Origin: Bacteroidota bacterium
GTDB lineage: Bacteria; Bacteroidota; Bacteroidia; Bacteroidales; JAAYUG01
Direction of reading: 5' to 3'
DNA: 5,851 nucleotides
Assembly (NCBI GenBank): GCA_021812865.1
Contig: JAKAMP010000210.1
Coordinates: 1-5,851, forward strand
The position numbers and the translations under genes are program-made. Positions within the stretch are counted from its first letter, which is position 1. Each line of letters starts with the position of its first letter. The notes under the pieces are model-generated. The model was not told where the DNA came from, did no database searches, and saw only the letters and a list, made by a program, of their open reading frames with translations. This document shows positions 1 to 5,851 of this stretch, in pieces.

Positions 1-1074
1 AAGGGTGTAGGACCAAGATACTGCCCAAGCATTGAAGATAAAATTGTGACTTTTGCGACAAAAGATCATCACCAGCTTTTTATTGAACCGGAAAGCGAAT
101 ATAATAATGAATTTTACCTGAATGGGTTTTCATCTTCTTTACCCTGGAATATTCAATTGGATGCAATAAGAAAAATAAGGGGTCTTAAAGAGGTTAATAT
201 ATTTAGACCTGGGTATGCAATTGAATACGATTACTATGATCCTACTCAACTGAAAAACACGCTGGAAACTAAGCGGATAAGCAACCTGTTTTTTGCAGGA
301 CAGATTAACGGAACCACTGGTTATGAAGAAGCCGGTGCGCAGGGTGTGATTGCTGGAATAAATGCTCATCTTAAGGTGAACAAGGCAAAAGAATTTATTC
401 TGCAAAGAGACGAAGCTTATATCGGAGTGTTGATTGATGACCTCATTACTAAGGGTGTGGATGAACCTTACCGCATGTTTACTTCAAGAGCAGAGTATAG
501 GATTTTACTGAGGCAGGATAATGCAGATGAACGATTGACAAGAAAAGCCTTTGAGGTTGGTTTGGCTGGAAAAGATAGAATAAGAAAATTAGAAAGGAAA
601 CACGACGCTTTATCAGCTGCAATGAAGGATCTTTATAAAAAAAGTATTACCCCTGCTGAAGTAAACCCTGTATTGGAAAAAAGAAATTCAAGTAGAATTT
701 TACAAAAACAAAGAATAAGAGATATTTTGTTAAGGCCTGAAATTGGTCTAAAGGATTTGAATGAGGCAGGAATTTTTTCAATAGAGGAATATTTGCCTGA
801 GGATATAGAAAAGTCTGAATTTGAAGAGATACTCGAAATCGAGATTAAATATAGCGGTTACATTGATCGAGAAAAAGCTATAGCAGACAAAATTTCAAGA
901 CTTGAGAATCTTGATATTCCTGAGAATTTCGATTTTACAAAAGTCCATTCATTATCAACCGAAGCTAAGCAGAAATTAAAAAGAATTCAACCGAAAACAA
1001 TTGGACAGGCTTCAAGGATTTCTGGAGTTTCTCCATCAGATATTAATATTTTATTGGTTCATATCGGAAGGTAG
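1..1074 (+). CDS. mnmG: MnmG (GidA), tRNA uridine-5-carboxymethylaminomethyl modification enzyme, 5'-truncated by the window
   Basis: MnmG is the FAD-dependent partner of the GTPase MnmE. Together they install the (carboxymethyl)aminomethyl group at C5 of wobble uridine 34 in certain tRNAs, in the cytoplasm. The reading frame is open to base 1, so a GTG at 46 is not the start. The first visible residues, GVGPRYCPSIEDKI, are the first GidA signature; its Cys (visible residue 8) corresponds to the catalytic Cys277 of E. coli MnmG. The second signature, AGQINGTTGYEEAGAQG, is at visible residues 99-115, followed by the conserved DEPYRMFTSRAEYRILLRQD block. The C-terminal helical domain ends with SIGQASRISG-like sequence (TIGQASRISGVSPSDINILL), the region that contacts MnmE and tRNA. 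About 357 residues are visible; the family is about 620-630, so roughly 265 N-terminal residues, including the FAD-binding GGG motif, lie outside. The C terminus is intact (TAG at 1072-1074). The segment is AT-rich and uses mainly AGA/AGG for arginine. The identification is very secure. Confidence 0.97.
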   Translation, partial: KGVGPRYCPSIEDKIVTFATKDHHQLFIEPESEYNNEFYLNGFSSSLPWNIQLDAIRKIRGLKEVNIFRPGYAIEYDYYDPTQLKNTLETKRISNLFFAGQINGTTGYEEAGAQGVIAGINAHLKVNKAKEFILQRDEAYIGVLIDDLITKGVDEPYRMFTSRAEYRILLRQDNADERLTRKAFEVGLAGKDRIRKLERKHDALSAAMKDLYKKSITPAEVNPVLEKRNSSRILQKQRIRDILLRPEIGLKDLNEAGIFSIEEYLPEDIEKSEFEEILEIEIKYSGYIDREKAIADKISRLENLDIPENFDFTKVHSLSTEAKQKLKRIQPKTIGQASRISGVSPSDINILLVHIGR

Positions 1075-1089
1075 GTTCCACGTGGAACA
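1074..1089. promoter_or_regulatory. parS: parS-like ParB-binding site (perfect 14-bp palindrome)
   Basis: Bases 1075-1088 read GTTCCACGTGGAAC, which equals its own reverse complement. With its flanks, gGTTCCACGTGGAACa matches the 16-bp parS form TGTTCCACGTGGAACA (known from Pseudomonas) at 15 of 16 positions. It differs from the Bacillus form TGTTTCACGTGAAACA only at the third-from-centre pair and the first base. The first base of the 16-mer is the last base of the mnmG stop codon. parS sites nucleate ParB spreading for chromosome segregation and usually cluster near the replication origin, where mnmG is also often found. No T-tract follows directly, so a terminator is a poorer explanation. 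ParB binding is inferred from the motif; no par gene is in the window. Confidence 0.8.
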
Positions 1090-1103
1090 TATTTTATTTC
1101 CTT

Positions 1104-1135
1104 TATGAACAGGTAGTTAACATCAAATATTTATG
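1104..1135 (+). promoter_or_regulatory. weak candidate promoter for ade-uvrC
   Basis: TATTTATG at 1128-1135 matches five of the six fixed positions of the Bacteroidota -7 element TAnnTTTG. TATG at 1104-1107 matches three of four bases of the -33 element TTTG, with a 20-nt spacer, which is within the usual range. The spacing would put a transcript start near 1140, about 40 nt before the ade ATG. In DNA this AT-rich such a match can arise by chance, and ade could instead be read through from mnmG. Confidence 0.25.
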
Positions 1136-1170
1136 ATCTTGCTTCATCAAATTCTTTTAATGTGTTAACT
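1115..1170. repeat. 8-bp inverted repeat flanking the ade leader
   Basis: AGTTAACA at 1115-1122 and TGTTAACT at 1163-1170 are perfect reverse complements separated by 40 nt; each contains the palindrome GTTAAC. The right arm ends 8 nt before the ade start codon, where ribosomes would load. The arms could be paired operator half-sites or a weak RNA stem that hides the translation start. The arms are AT-rich and could be chance, so no function is assigned. Confidence 0.3.
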
Positions 1171-1178
1171 TATTCAGC

Positions 1179-2807
1179 ATGGAAATTATTTCGGGAAAGC
1201 TTATTGATATTTTTAACAGGAATATATTTCCGGCAAGAATATGGATTGAAAATGGTATTATTCTAAAGGTGGAAGAAACTGATTCTCCACAGGATCAATA
1301 TATATTGCCAGGATTTATAGATGCCCATGTACATATCGAGAGTTCCCTCATGTCTCCCTCCTGTTTTGCTGAATGTGCAGTACAACAGGGTACTGTCGCT
1401 GTGGTTGCCGATCCTCATGAAATTGCCAATGTTTGCGGAATACAGGGAATGCAGTTTATGATCGAAAGTGCAAAATCGGTTCCTTTTCAATTTTATTTCG
1501 GGGCCCCTTCCTGCGTTCCCGCTACTTCTTTCGAAACAAATGGAGCTGAATTTCATGCAGAAACCATTGAATACTTATTCAAAAACTTTAATCTATCATT
1601 CCTTTCGGAAATGATGAACTTTCCGGGAGTAATTAATGGCGACAAAGAAGTTCTCCAGAAAATCGAAATCGCAAAGCTCAATAATAAACCGATAGACGGA
1701 CATGCCCCTGGCCTTAGAGGCGAAAAATTGAATACCTACATTCATGCTGGGATTAGCACCGATCATGAATGTACCTCGCTGGCAGAAGCTGAAGAAAAAA
1801 TCGAGAAGGGAATGAAAATCCTGATCCGGCAGGGAAGCGCCGCAAAAAATTTCGAAGCATTATACCCTTTAATTGCAAAATACCCAGATAAAGTTATGAT
1901 CTGTACGGATGATTGTCACCCGGAACAGCTGCTGGAAGGACATATCACCAGCATCATAAACAGGGGACTCGAACTGGGATTGTCAATCTTTGACCTTCTC
2001 CAGGCTGCCTGCTTGAACCCGGTTCAGCATTATAATATGCACACGGGCCTCCTGCGGAAAAATGACAGCGCCGATTTCATAATCGCCTCAGGGATCAGTC
2101 CTGTGAAAATTAAACAAACCTGGATTGCCGGTAAATGCATTTATTCTGAGGGAATAACATATTTTAAACCAAAGAAACTTCCCCCGGTAAATAATTTCAC
2201 TGCTTACCCACTGTTGCCTGAAGACCTGCTGGTAAAGGTTTCAGGACTAAAAATGAAGGTAATTCATGCACTGGATGGAGAATTATATACTCCATACTCC
2301 ATCGAAAATGCAAAATCTGAATATGGATTCGCCCTTTCCAATCCGGAGGCCGATATATTGAAAATTGCGGTGATAAACCGATATCGAAAAAGCAGTCCTG
2401 CCCTGGGATTTGTGAAGGGTTTCAACCTGAAAATTGGAGCATTGGCCACAAGTGTGGCCCACGATAGCCATAACATCATTGCCGTGGGAACCAACGATAA
2501 GCTCATGGCCAAAGCGATTAATGAAATCGTTAAGGCTAAAGGCGGACTGGCAGCATGTACCCACGAAGAAACACTCTGTCTACCCCTCGAAGTGGGCGGA
2601 CTCATGTGCCAGGATAGCGCCTCTGCAGTAGCCAATAAGCTTGCACAACTCAATGCTCTCGCAAAGCAAATGGGCTGCACATTGGCCTCACCATTCATGA
2701 CGCTCTCCTTTCTTTCACTCCTCGTTATTCCCAGCTTGAAAATTGGCGATCGCGGACTTTTTGAGGTCGATACCTTCTCTTTTACCAACCTCTTTGTGAA
2801 CGACTGA
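1179..2807 (+). CDS. ade: Adenine deaminase (EC 3.5.4.2)
   Basis: Ade hydrolyses adenine to hypoxanthine and ammonia, feeding purine salvage in the cytoplasm. The 542-residue protein is a complete amidohydrolase-superfamily member. A short N-terminal beta segment leads to FIDAHVHIESS (His50, His52, Glu54), then ADPHEIANVCG (His80, Glu81), PIDGHAPG (His175), STDHECTS (His196) and CTDDCHPEQ (Asp244/245). These are the metal-ligand and catalytic blocks of a binuclear metal (Fe/Mn) adenine deaminase. The C-terminal Ade domain is present: SVAHDSHN at 425-432 and THEETLCLPLEVGG at 461-474. The length is slightly below that of B. subtilis and E. coli Ade (about 577-588) because the N terminus is short; all motifs are intact. 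The start is well fixed: an in-frame TAA lies at 1158-1160 and ATG 1179 is the only start codon after it. There is no clear Shine-Dalgarno. The stop overlaps the uvrC start. G+C content rises strongly from the 5' to the 3' end. Other amidohydrolases such as dihydroorotase are excluded by the Ade-specific C-terminal domain. Confidence 0.95.
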   Translation: MEIISGKLIDIFNRNIFPARIWIENGIILKVEETDSPQDQYILPGFIDAHVHIESSLMSPSCFAECAVQQGTVAVVADPHEIANVCGIQGMQFMIESAKSVPFQFYFGAPSCVPATSFETNGAEFHAETIEYLFKNFNLSFLSEMMNFPGVINGDKEVLQKIEIAKLNNKPIDGHAPGLRGEKLNTYIHAGISTDHECTSLAEAEEKIEKGMKILIRQGSAAKNFEALYPLIAKYPDKVMICTDDCHPEQLLEGHITSIINRGLELGLSIFDLLQAACLNPVQHYNMHTGLLRKNDSADFIIASGISPVKIKQTWIAGKCIYSEGITYFKPKKLPPVNNFTAYPLLPEDLLVKVSGLKMKVIHALDGELYTPYSIENAKSEYGFALSNPEADILKIAVINRYRKSSPALGFVKGFNLKIGALATSVAHDSHNIIAVGTNDKLMAKAINEIVKAKGGLAACTHEETLCLPLEVGGLMCQDSASAVANKLAQLNALAKQMGCTLASPFMTLSFLSLLVIPSLKIGDRGLFEVDTFSFTNLFVND

Positions 2808-2809
2808 TG
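2805..2809 (+). promoter_or_regulatory. TGATG stop/start overlap of ade and uvrC
   Basis: The ade stop TGA (2805-2807) and the uvrC start ATG (2807-2809) share one A. No purine-rich ribosome binding site is visible just upstream (the sequence is ctctttgtgaacgac), so uvrC is most simply translated by ribosomes that terminate on ade and re-initiate. This supports a single ade-uvrC transcript; the coupling itself is inferred. Confidence 0.7.
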
Positions 2810-4624
2810 AAAGAAAATCCGAATATCGATTATATTAAGCAAACCCTCTCACTGCTCCCCGCAAAACCGGGAGTGTACCAGTTCTTTTCAGGAAGCGGAG
2901 AGTTACTTTATGTAGGTAAAGCCAAAGATTTGAAAAAGAGGGTTTCATCATATTTCAAAAAATCACACGACTCCCGAAAACTTGATGTACTTGTTGGTAA
3001 AATCGCCGATATCAAGCACTTTGTGGTCAATAGCGAATCCGATGCCCTGTTGCTCGAAAATAACCTCATCAAAGAACACCAGCCCAGGTATAATGTGCTA
3101 TTGAAAGACGATAAAACCTTCCCCTGGATCTGCATCAAAAACGAACCTTTCCCACGCGTGTTCAGCACCCGTACCGTCATAAACGATGGATCGGAATACT
3201 TCGGACCCTATACCTCCGTGGTCATGGTCAGAACCCTCCTTGCCCTAATCAGACAACTTTATAAACTGAGAACCTGCTCACTCGCTCTTTCAACCGAGAA
3301 TATCACAAAAAAGAAATTCAAGGTCTGCCTTGAATACCACCTGGGCAACTGCAAAGCTCCATGCGTAGGACTGCAATCCTCTGCCGACTACCTCGATTCC
3401 GTGCATCAGATCAGGAATATTCTCAAGGGCAACATAGTTCAGCTGATGAACTACCTCAGGGACACCATGCAGCAAATGGCCTCAGCCTATAAATACGAAG
3501 AAGCGGCCGCTATCAAAGAAAAAATCGAAATCCTGGAGAAATACCGCAGCAAAAGCACCATCGTCAACCCTGCCATCCACGATGTTGATGTTTTTTCCTT
3601 CATGGAAGAAGAGGATATTGCCGTGATCAATTTTTTGAAAGTCATGGATGGCGCAGTGGTACAGGCCCATACCATCGAACTGAAGAAAAAACTCGACGAA
3701 TCAAAAGAAGACCTGTTACTGCTGGCTATCATCAACCTTCGTACCCGGCTGGCTTCCCAGGTCAACGAAATCATCGTTCCCTTCAAACCACAAATGAACT
3801 TAGGCAATGTGACGTTTACTGTTCCTAAAATAGGGGACAAGAAAAAACTCCTCGATCTCTCCCAGAGCAATGCCCAGCATTATCTTTTGAACCGGAAAAA
3901 GCAGCTCTCAGAAAAGAGCCCTGTCAGCGCTGCCGAAAGAATTCTCGAAACCATGCGCAAAGACCTTCGCCTCAATGACCCACCCCGTTGGATCGAATGT
4001 TTCGATAATTCAAATATCCAGGGCACCAGCCCAGTGGCTTCCTGTGTAGTGTTTAAAAATGCCAGACCAAGCAAAGCTGATTACAGGCATTTCAACATTA
4101 AAACCGTAATAGGACCCGATGATTTCAGTTCCATGAAAGAGATTATTGGGCGGCGATATTCACGGCTACTGGATGAAAATACCGGCCTGCCCGACCTTGT
4201 TATTATCGATGGGGGAAAAGGACAGCTCAATGCCGCCCTCGAAACCCTCGATGAACTCAACCTGCATGGCAGAATACCCATCATAGGCATTGCCAAACGG
4301 CTCGAAGAAATCTACTTTCCAGGCGACCAATACCCGCTCTATCTCGATAAAAACTCCGAAACCCTGCGCATCATCCAGCAGCTGCGAAACGAAGCCCACC
4401 GCTTTGCCATTACCTTCCACCGCACCAAACGGTCGGCTTCATTTATACATTCGGAACTGGAGGAAATCAGGGGACTGGGCGATAAATCCATCGAAACCCT
4501 CCTGAAATCCTGGAAAACAATCGACCAGATCAAAAGGCTTACTCTCGAAGATCTGGAAAAAACCCTCGGTAAAGCCAAAGCCAGTCTGGTGTTTGGTCAT
4601 TTTCATAAAGAAAAATTTCAATAA
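2807..4624 (+). CDS. uvrC: UvrABC system protein C, excinuclease subunit
   Basis: UvrC makes both incisions (3' then 5') around a DNA lesion marked by UvrA and UvrB in nucleotide excision repair. The 605-residue protein has every expected domain. The GIY-YIG nuclease lies at about 20-97 (KPGVYQF with Tyr24, LLYVGKAKDLKKR with Tyr35 and Arg45, and catalytic Glu84 in LLLENNLIK). A cysteine cluster follows (Cys157, Cys174, Cys182, Cys186), matching the [4Fe-4S] ligands described for E. coli UvrC. The UvrB-binding UVR motif is at about 212-246 (YKYEEAAAIKEKIEILEKY). The RNase H-like second nuclease is at about 375-540, with Asp400 in ECFDNSN, Asp438/439 in GPDDF, Asp468 in VIIDGGKGQ and His538 in FHRTKRS. 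The tandem helix-hairpin-helix DNA-binding region is at about 550-600 (IRGLGDKSIETLLKSW, then TLGKAKASLVFGHF). The length is normal for the family. The start is set by the one-base overlap with ade and by the usual short N terminus before the GIY-YIG domain. No defect is seen. Confidence 0.98.
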   Translation: MKENPNIDYIKQTLSLLPAKPGVYQFFSGSGELLYVGKAKDLKKRVSSYFKKSHDSRKLDVLVGKIADIKHFVVNSESDALLLENNLIKEHQPRYNVLLKDDKTFPWICIKNEPFPRVFSTRTVINDGSEYFGPYTSVVMVRTLLALIRQLYKLRTCSLALSTENITKKKFKVCLEYHLGNCKAPCVGLQSSADYLDSVHQIRNILKGNIVQLMNYLRDTMQQMASAYKYEEAAAIKEKIEILEKYRSKSTIVNPAIHDVDVFSFMEEEDIAVINFLKVMDGAVVQAHTIELKKKLDESKEDLLLLAIINLRTRLASQVNEIIVPFKPQMNLGNVTFTVPKIGDKKKLLDLSQSNAQHYLLNRKKQLSEKSPVSAAERILETMRKDLRLNDPPRWIECFDNSNIQGTSPVASCVVFKNARPSKADYRHFNIKTVIGPDDFSSMKEIIGRRYSRLLDENTGLPDLVIIDGGKGQLNAALETLDELNLHGRIPIIGIAKRLEEIYFPGDQYPLYLDKNSETLRIIQQLRNEAHRFAITFHRTKRSASFIHSELEEIRGLGDKSIETLLKSWKTIDQIKRLTLEDLEKTLGKAKASLVFGHFHKEKFQ

Positions 4625-4652
4625 CTAACTATTATTCAATATTTTAAATTAC

Positions 4653-4667
4653 TTTACTTAAAGTAAA
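4653..4667 (+). terminator. AT-rich inverted repeat after uvrC, possible weak terminator
   Basis: TTTACTT (4653-4659) and AAGTAAA (4661-4667) are perfect reverse complements around a single A, beginning 29 nt after the uvrC stop. Only one G-C pair occurs in the arms, so a hairpin would be weak. The downstream sequence is AT-rich (attaaataatttta) but has no long T-run. The position fits the end of the ade-uvrC transcript; it could equally be a protein-binding site or chance in AT-rich DNA. Confidence 0.3.
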
Positions 4668-4895
4668 TATTAAATAATTTTAGCCACCCGACACCCAAAC
4701 CGAGTCAAGCCAGAGTCAATTCTTTGTTACGATATCGGAAATGCCTGAAGCTATTCTTTCATTTGCGAAATTCACGGCTGAACCCCTGGTCTTCTCACGG
4801 CCATCAGCGCCACGACAGAGATCATCAACCCAGTAGACCGGAAGACATAGACAATCGAACCTGCCTCCACTCAGCTTCTAACTTTCAGGCGCCGT

Positions 4896-4916
4896 ACATT
4901 AGACATTAAACATTAG
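4896..4916. repeat. 7-nt tandem repeat, three copies
   Basis: The sequence reads acattag-acattaa-acattag in three consecutive heptamers, the middle one differing at its last base. A degenerate fourth unit, acgatca, follows at 4917-4923. It lies in non-coding DNA between two convergent genes. It is a short microsatellite-like tract, probably from replication slippage; copy number could vary between strains. Confidence 0.75.
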
Positions 4917-4928
4917 ACGATCAGACAC

Positions 4929-4952
4929 GCCTCCGCTCCGCTGCGGACGGGC
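4929..4952. repeat. GC-rich stem-loop between convergent genes
   Basis: CCGC (4933-4936) pairs with GCGG (4943-4946) around a TCCGCT loop. After a two-base bulge (AC, 4947-4948), GCCT (4929-4932) pairs with GGGC (4949-4952), including one G-T pair. The element is about 40 nt beyond the stop of the minus-strand polyprenyl synthase gene, where a terminator would be expected, but neither strand shows a T-run after it. It may be a factor-dependent terminator, an mRNA 3'-end stabiliser or a copy of a dispersed palindromic repeat; the window alone cannot decide. Confidence 0.5.
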
Positions 4953-4992
4953 AAGCAGCAAGTCATTCGACAACCTTAATAATAAATTTGAA

Positions 4993-5851
4993 TCAATGCT
5001 TCCGGTCAGTGGTGTACTGAATCAGACGGATGAATGAATCCTTGGCAGGAGAGGAGGGGAATTGCTCAAGCATTCCAATTGCCTTATCCCGGTATTCGAT
5101 CATCTTTCCATGAGCGTAGGTAAGTCCGCCTGAACGTTCCACGAAGCGGATCACTTCTTCTACTTTCTGCGGACTCATTTGCTTTGAACGGAGGATCGAG
5201 GCAATATGGCGATAATCTTCCCGGCTGGCTACAGACAAGGAGTGTAGCAGGGGCAAGGTGAATTTTTTTTCTTTCAGGTCGTTCGCGGCAGGCTTTCCGG
5301 TGGCCGATTTACGGTCATAATCAAAAAGATCATCCTTGATCTGGAAGGCGACTCCGGCATTCATGCCCACCTGCTTCATCTTTTCCACGGCGCTTTCATC
5401 AGCACCGGCCGATTTGGCGCCACTGGCTGTACACGCCGCGATCAAGGTGGCTGTCTTCTTGCGGATAATCTCAAAATACTGGTCTGCGCTAATAACCTTT
5501 CTTCTTGATTTCTGTATCTGCATCAGTTCACCCTCGCTCACCTCTTGCACAGCCTCAGTTACTATCTTCAACAGGTCAAAGGCATTATTCTCCATAGAAA
5601 CCAGCAATCCCCTGGCCAGCATAAAGTCTCCAAGCAATACGGAAATCTTGCTTCTCCAAATGGCATTGATGCTGAAAAATCCCCTCCGCTCATACGACTC
5701 GTCAACCACATCATCGTGAACTAACGTGGCCGTATGTAAGAGCTCAATCAGCGTGGCCGCAACATGCGTGGAAGGCGTTACCCCACCTTGCATCTGGGCA
5801 GATAAAAATACGAACATGGGGCGCATCTGCTTCCCCTTCCTGCGAAAGATC
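4993..5851 (-). CDS. Long-chain all-trans polyprenyl diphosphate synthase, 5'-truncated by the window
   Basis: The enzyme condenses isopentenyl diphosphate units onto an allylic primer to make the polyprenyl chain, most likely the menaquinone side chain in this group. The frame is open to the right edge. Upstream of an internal Met codon at 5824-5826 it continues as IFRRKGKQ, giving RKGKQMRP, which is the conserved GK-x-x-RP substrate-binding motif, so that Met is not the start. Numbering from it, the first Asp-rich motif DDVVD is at 38-42 after LLHTATLVH, and the second, DDLFD, is at 165-169 within GVAFQIKDD. Also present are LLGDFMLARG (64-73), GELMQIQ (99-105) and GKPAANDLKEKKFTLPLL (177-194). 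The DDxxD spacing and a small Ala five residues before the first motif argue for a long-chain synthase (IspB/HepT type) and not a farnesyl or geranylgeranyl synthase. About 285 residues are visible out of an expected ~325; the C terminus is complete (stop at 4993-4995). It converges on uvrC. Confidence 0.93.
   Translation of the reverse strand, partial: IFRRKGKQMRPMFVFLSAQMQGGVTPSTHVAATLIELLHTATLVHDDVVDESYERRGFFSINAIWRSKISVLLGDFMLARGLLVSMENNAFDLLKIVTEAVQEVSEGELMQIQKSRRKVISADQYFEIIRKKTATLIAACTASGAKSAGADESAVEKMKQVGMNAGVAFQIKDDLFDYDRKSATGKPAANDLKEKKFTLPLLHSLSVASREDYRHIASILRSKQMSPQKVEEVIRFVERSGGLTYAHGKMIEYRDKAIGMLEQFPSSPAKDSFIRLIQYTTDRKH

Larger units (their letters stand above)
4625..4992. other. 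convergent intergenic region without a credible gene
   Basis: These 368 nt separate the 3' ends of uvrC (plus) and the polyprenyl synthase gene (minus). The first ~60 nt are very AT-rich and the rest is mixed. Besides the entries listed separately, a direct repeat GAGTCAA occurs at 4702-4708 and 4713-4719 (11-bp spacing). Short open frames exist, including one of 61 codons from a TTG at 4724, but their Arg/His/Ser-rich translations resemble no protein I recognise and they lack ribosome-binding signals. I see no tRNA or known RNA. Transcription terminators for both genes would be expected here. Confidence 0.7.

Noticed and set aside
46..48. GTG as the start codon of the first gene
   Set aside because: The same frame continues upstream to base 1 and encodes the conserved MnmG signature with GVGPRYCPS, so the gene begins before the window.
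1378..1395. 6-bp inverted repeat CAGTAC/GTACTG
   Set aside because: It is short, within the ade coding sequence, and expected by chance.
2444..2459. Inverted repeat GGCCACA-AG-TGTGGCC
   Set aside because: It lies inside the conserved ALATSVAH-encoding part of ade and is best explained by codon content; no regulatory role is supported.
2264..2842. 192-codon open frame on the minus strand inside ade and early uvrC
   Set aside because: It lies opposite fully conserved Ade coding sequence, its translation has no recognisable domain, and it is explained as a shadow of the high-GC 3' half of ade.
3487..3870. 127-codon open frame on the minus strand within uvrC
   Set aside because: It lies antisense to the UVR and linker region of a complete uvrC; the Ser-rich low-complexity translation is typical of a shadow frame.
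4853..4861. AATCGAACC, which on the minus strand reads like a tRNA T-loop (GGTTCGATT)
   Set aside because: The flanking bases do not form a T-stem, and no matching acceptor stem, anticodon arm or D-arm can be built around it.
4724..4909. 61-codon plus-strand frame in the convergent gap
   Set aside because: It starts with TTG, has no ribosome-binding signal, and gives a His/Arg/Ser-rich translation that runs into the heptamer repeat; no family recognised.
5136..5143. GTTCCACG, a parS half-site inside the polyprenyl synthase gene
   Set aside because: The other half does not match (it continues AAGCGG), so it is not a palindrome and would not be expected to bind ParB specifically.
5336..5719. 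127-codon plus-strand open frame opposite the polyprenyl synthase gene
   Set aside because: The opposite strand carries both Asp-rich motifs of a clear prenyl synthase; this frame has no recognisable motif.

Overview
The window looks like a chromosomal segment of a Bacteroidota bacterium, probably near Bacteroidales. This rests on the character of the MnmG, UvrC and polyprenyl synthase sequences, the lack of clear Shine-Dalgarno sequences before ade and uvrC, and the operon-like pairing around uvrC. It is an inference from protein character and not a database result.

Layout: (1) 1-1074, plus strand: the C-terminal ~357 residues of MnmG (GidA), open at the left edge. (2) 1075-1178: a 104-nt gap that opens with a perfect 14-bp palindrome, GTTCCACGTGGAAC. 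This is very close to the parS centromere-like site bound by ParB, and is the most interesting non-coding signal here. The rest of the gap is AT-rich, with a weak promoter candidate and an 8-bp inverted repeat whose right arm lies next to the ade start. (3) 1179-2807, plus: a complete adenine deaminase (Ade). (4) 2807-4624, plus: a complete UvrC, sharing one base with the ade stop (TGATG), so the two are probably translationally coupled. (5) 4625-4992: a 368-nt convergent intergenic region without a credible gene. It holds an AT-rich inverted repeat just after uvrC, a threefold 7-nt tandem repeat, and a GC-rich stem-loop. (6) 4993-5851, minus: the C-terminal ~285 residues of a long-chain all-trans polyprenyl diphosphate synthase, open at the right edge.

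The genes are housekeeping functions: tRNA wobble-uridine modification (MnmG), purine salvage (Ade), nucleotide excision repair (UvrC) and quinone side-chain synthesis (polyprenyl synthase). ade and uvrC form a tight transcription unit. mnmG may read into it, but the parS-like gap and the candidate promoter allow ade-uvrC to be independent. Base composition changes strongly, from about one third G+C in mnmG and the start of ade to over half in late ade and uvrC.

I see no defence system, CRISPR array, RNA gene, insertion sequence or other mobile element, and no convincing new biological system. The points worth a second look are the parS-like site, the presence of ade directly before uvrC, the composition gradient, and the repeats in the convergent gap.
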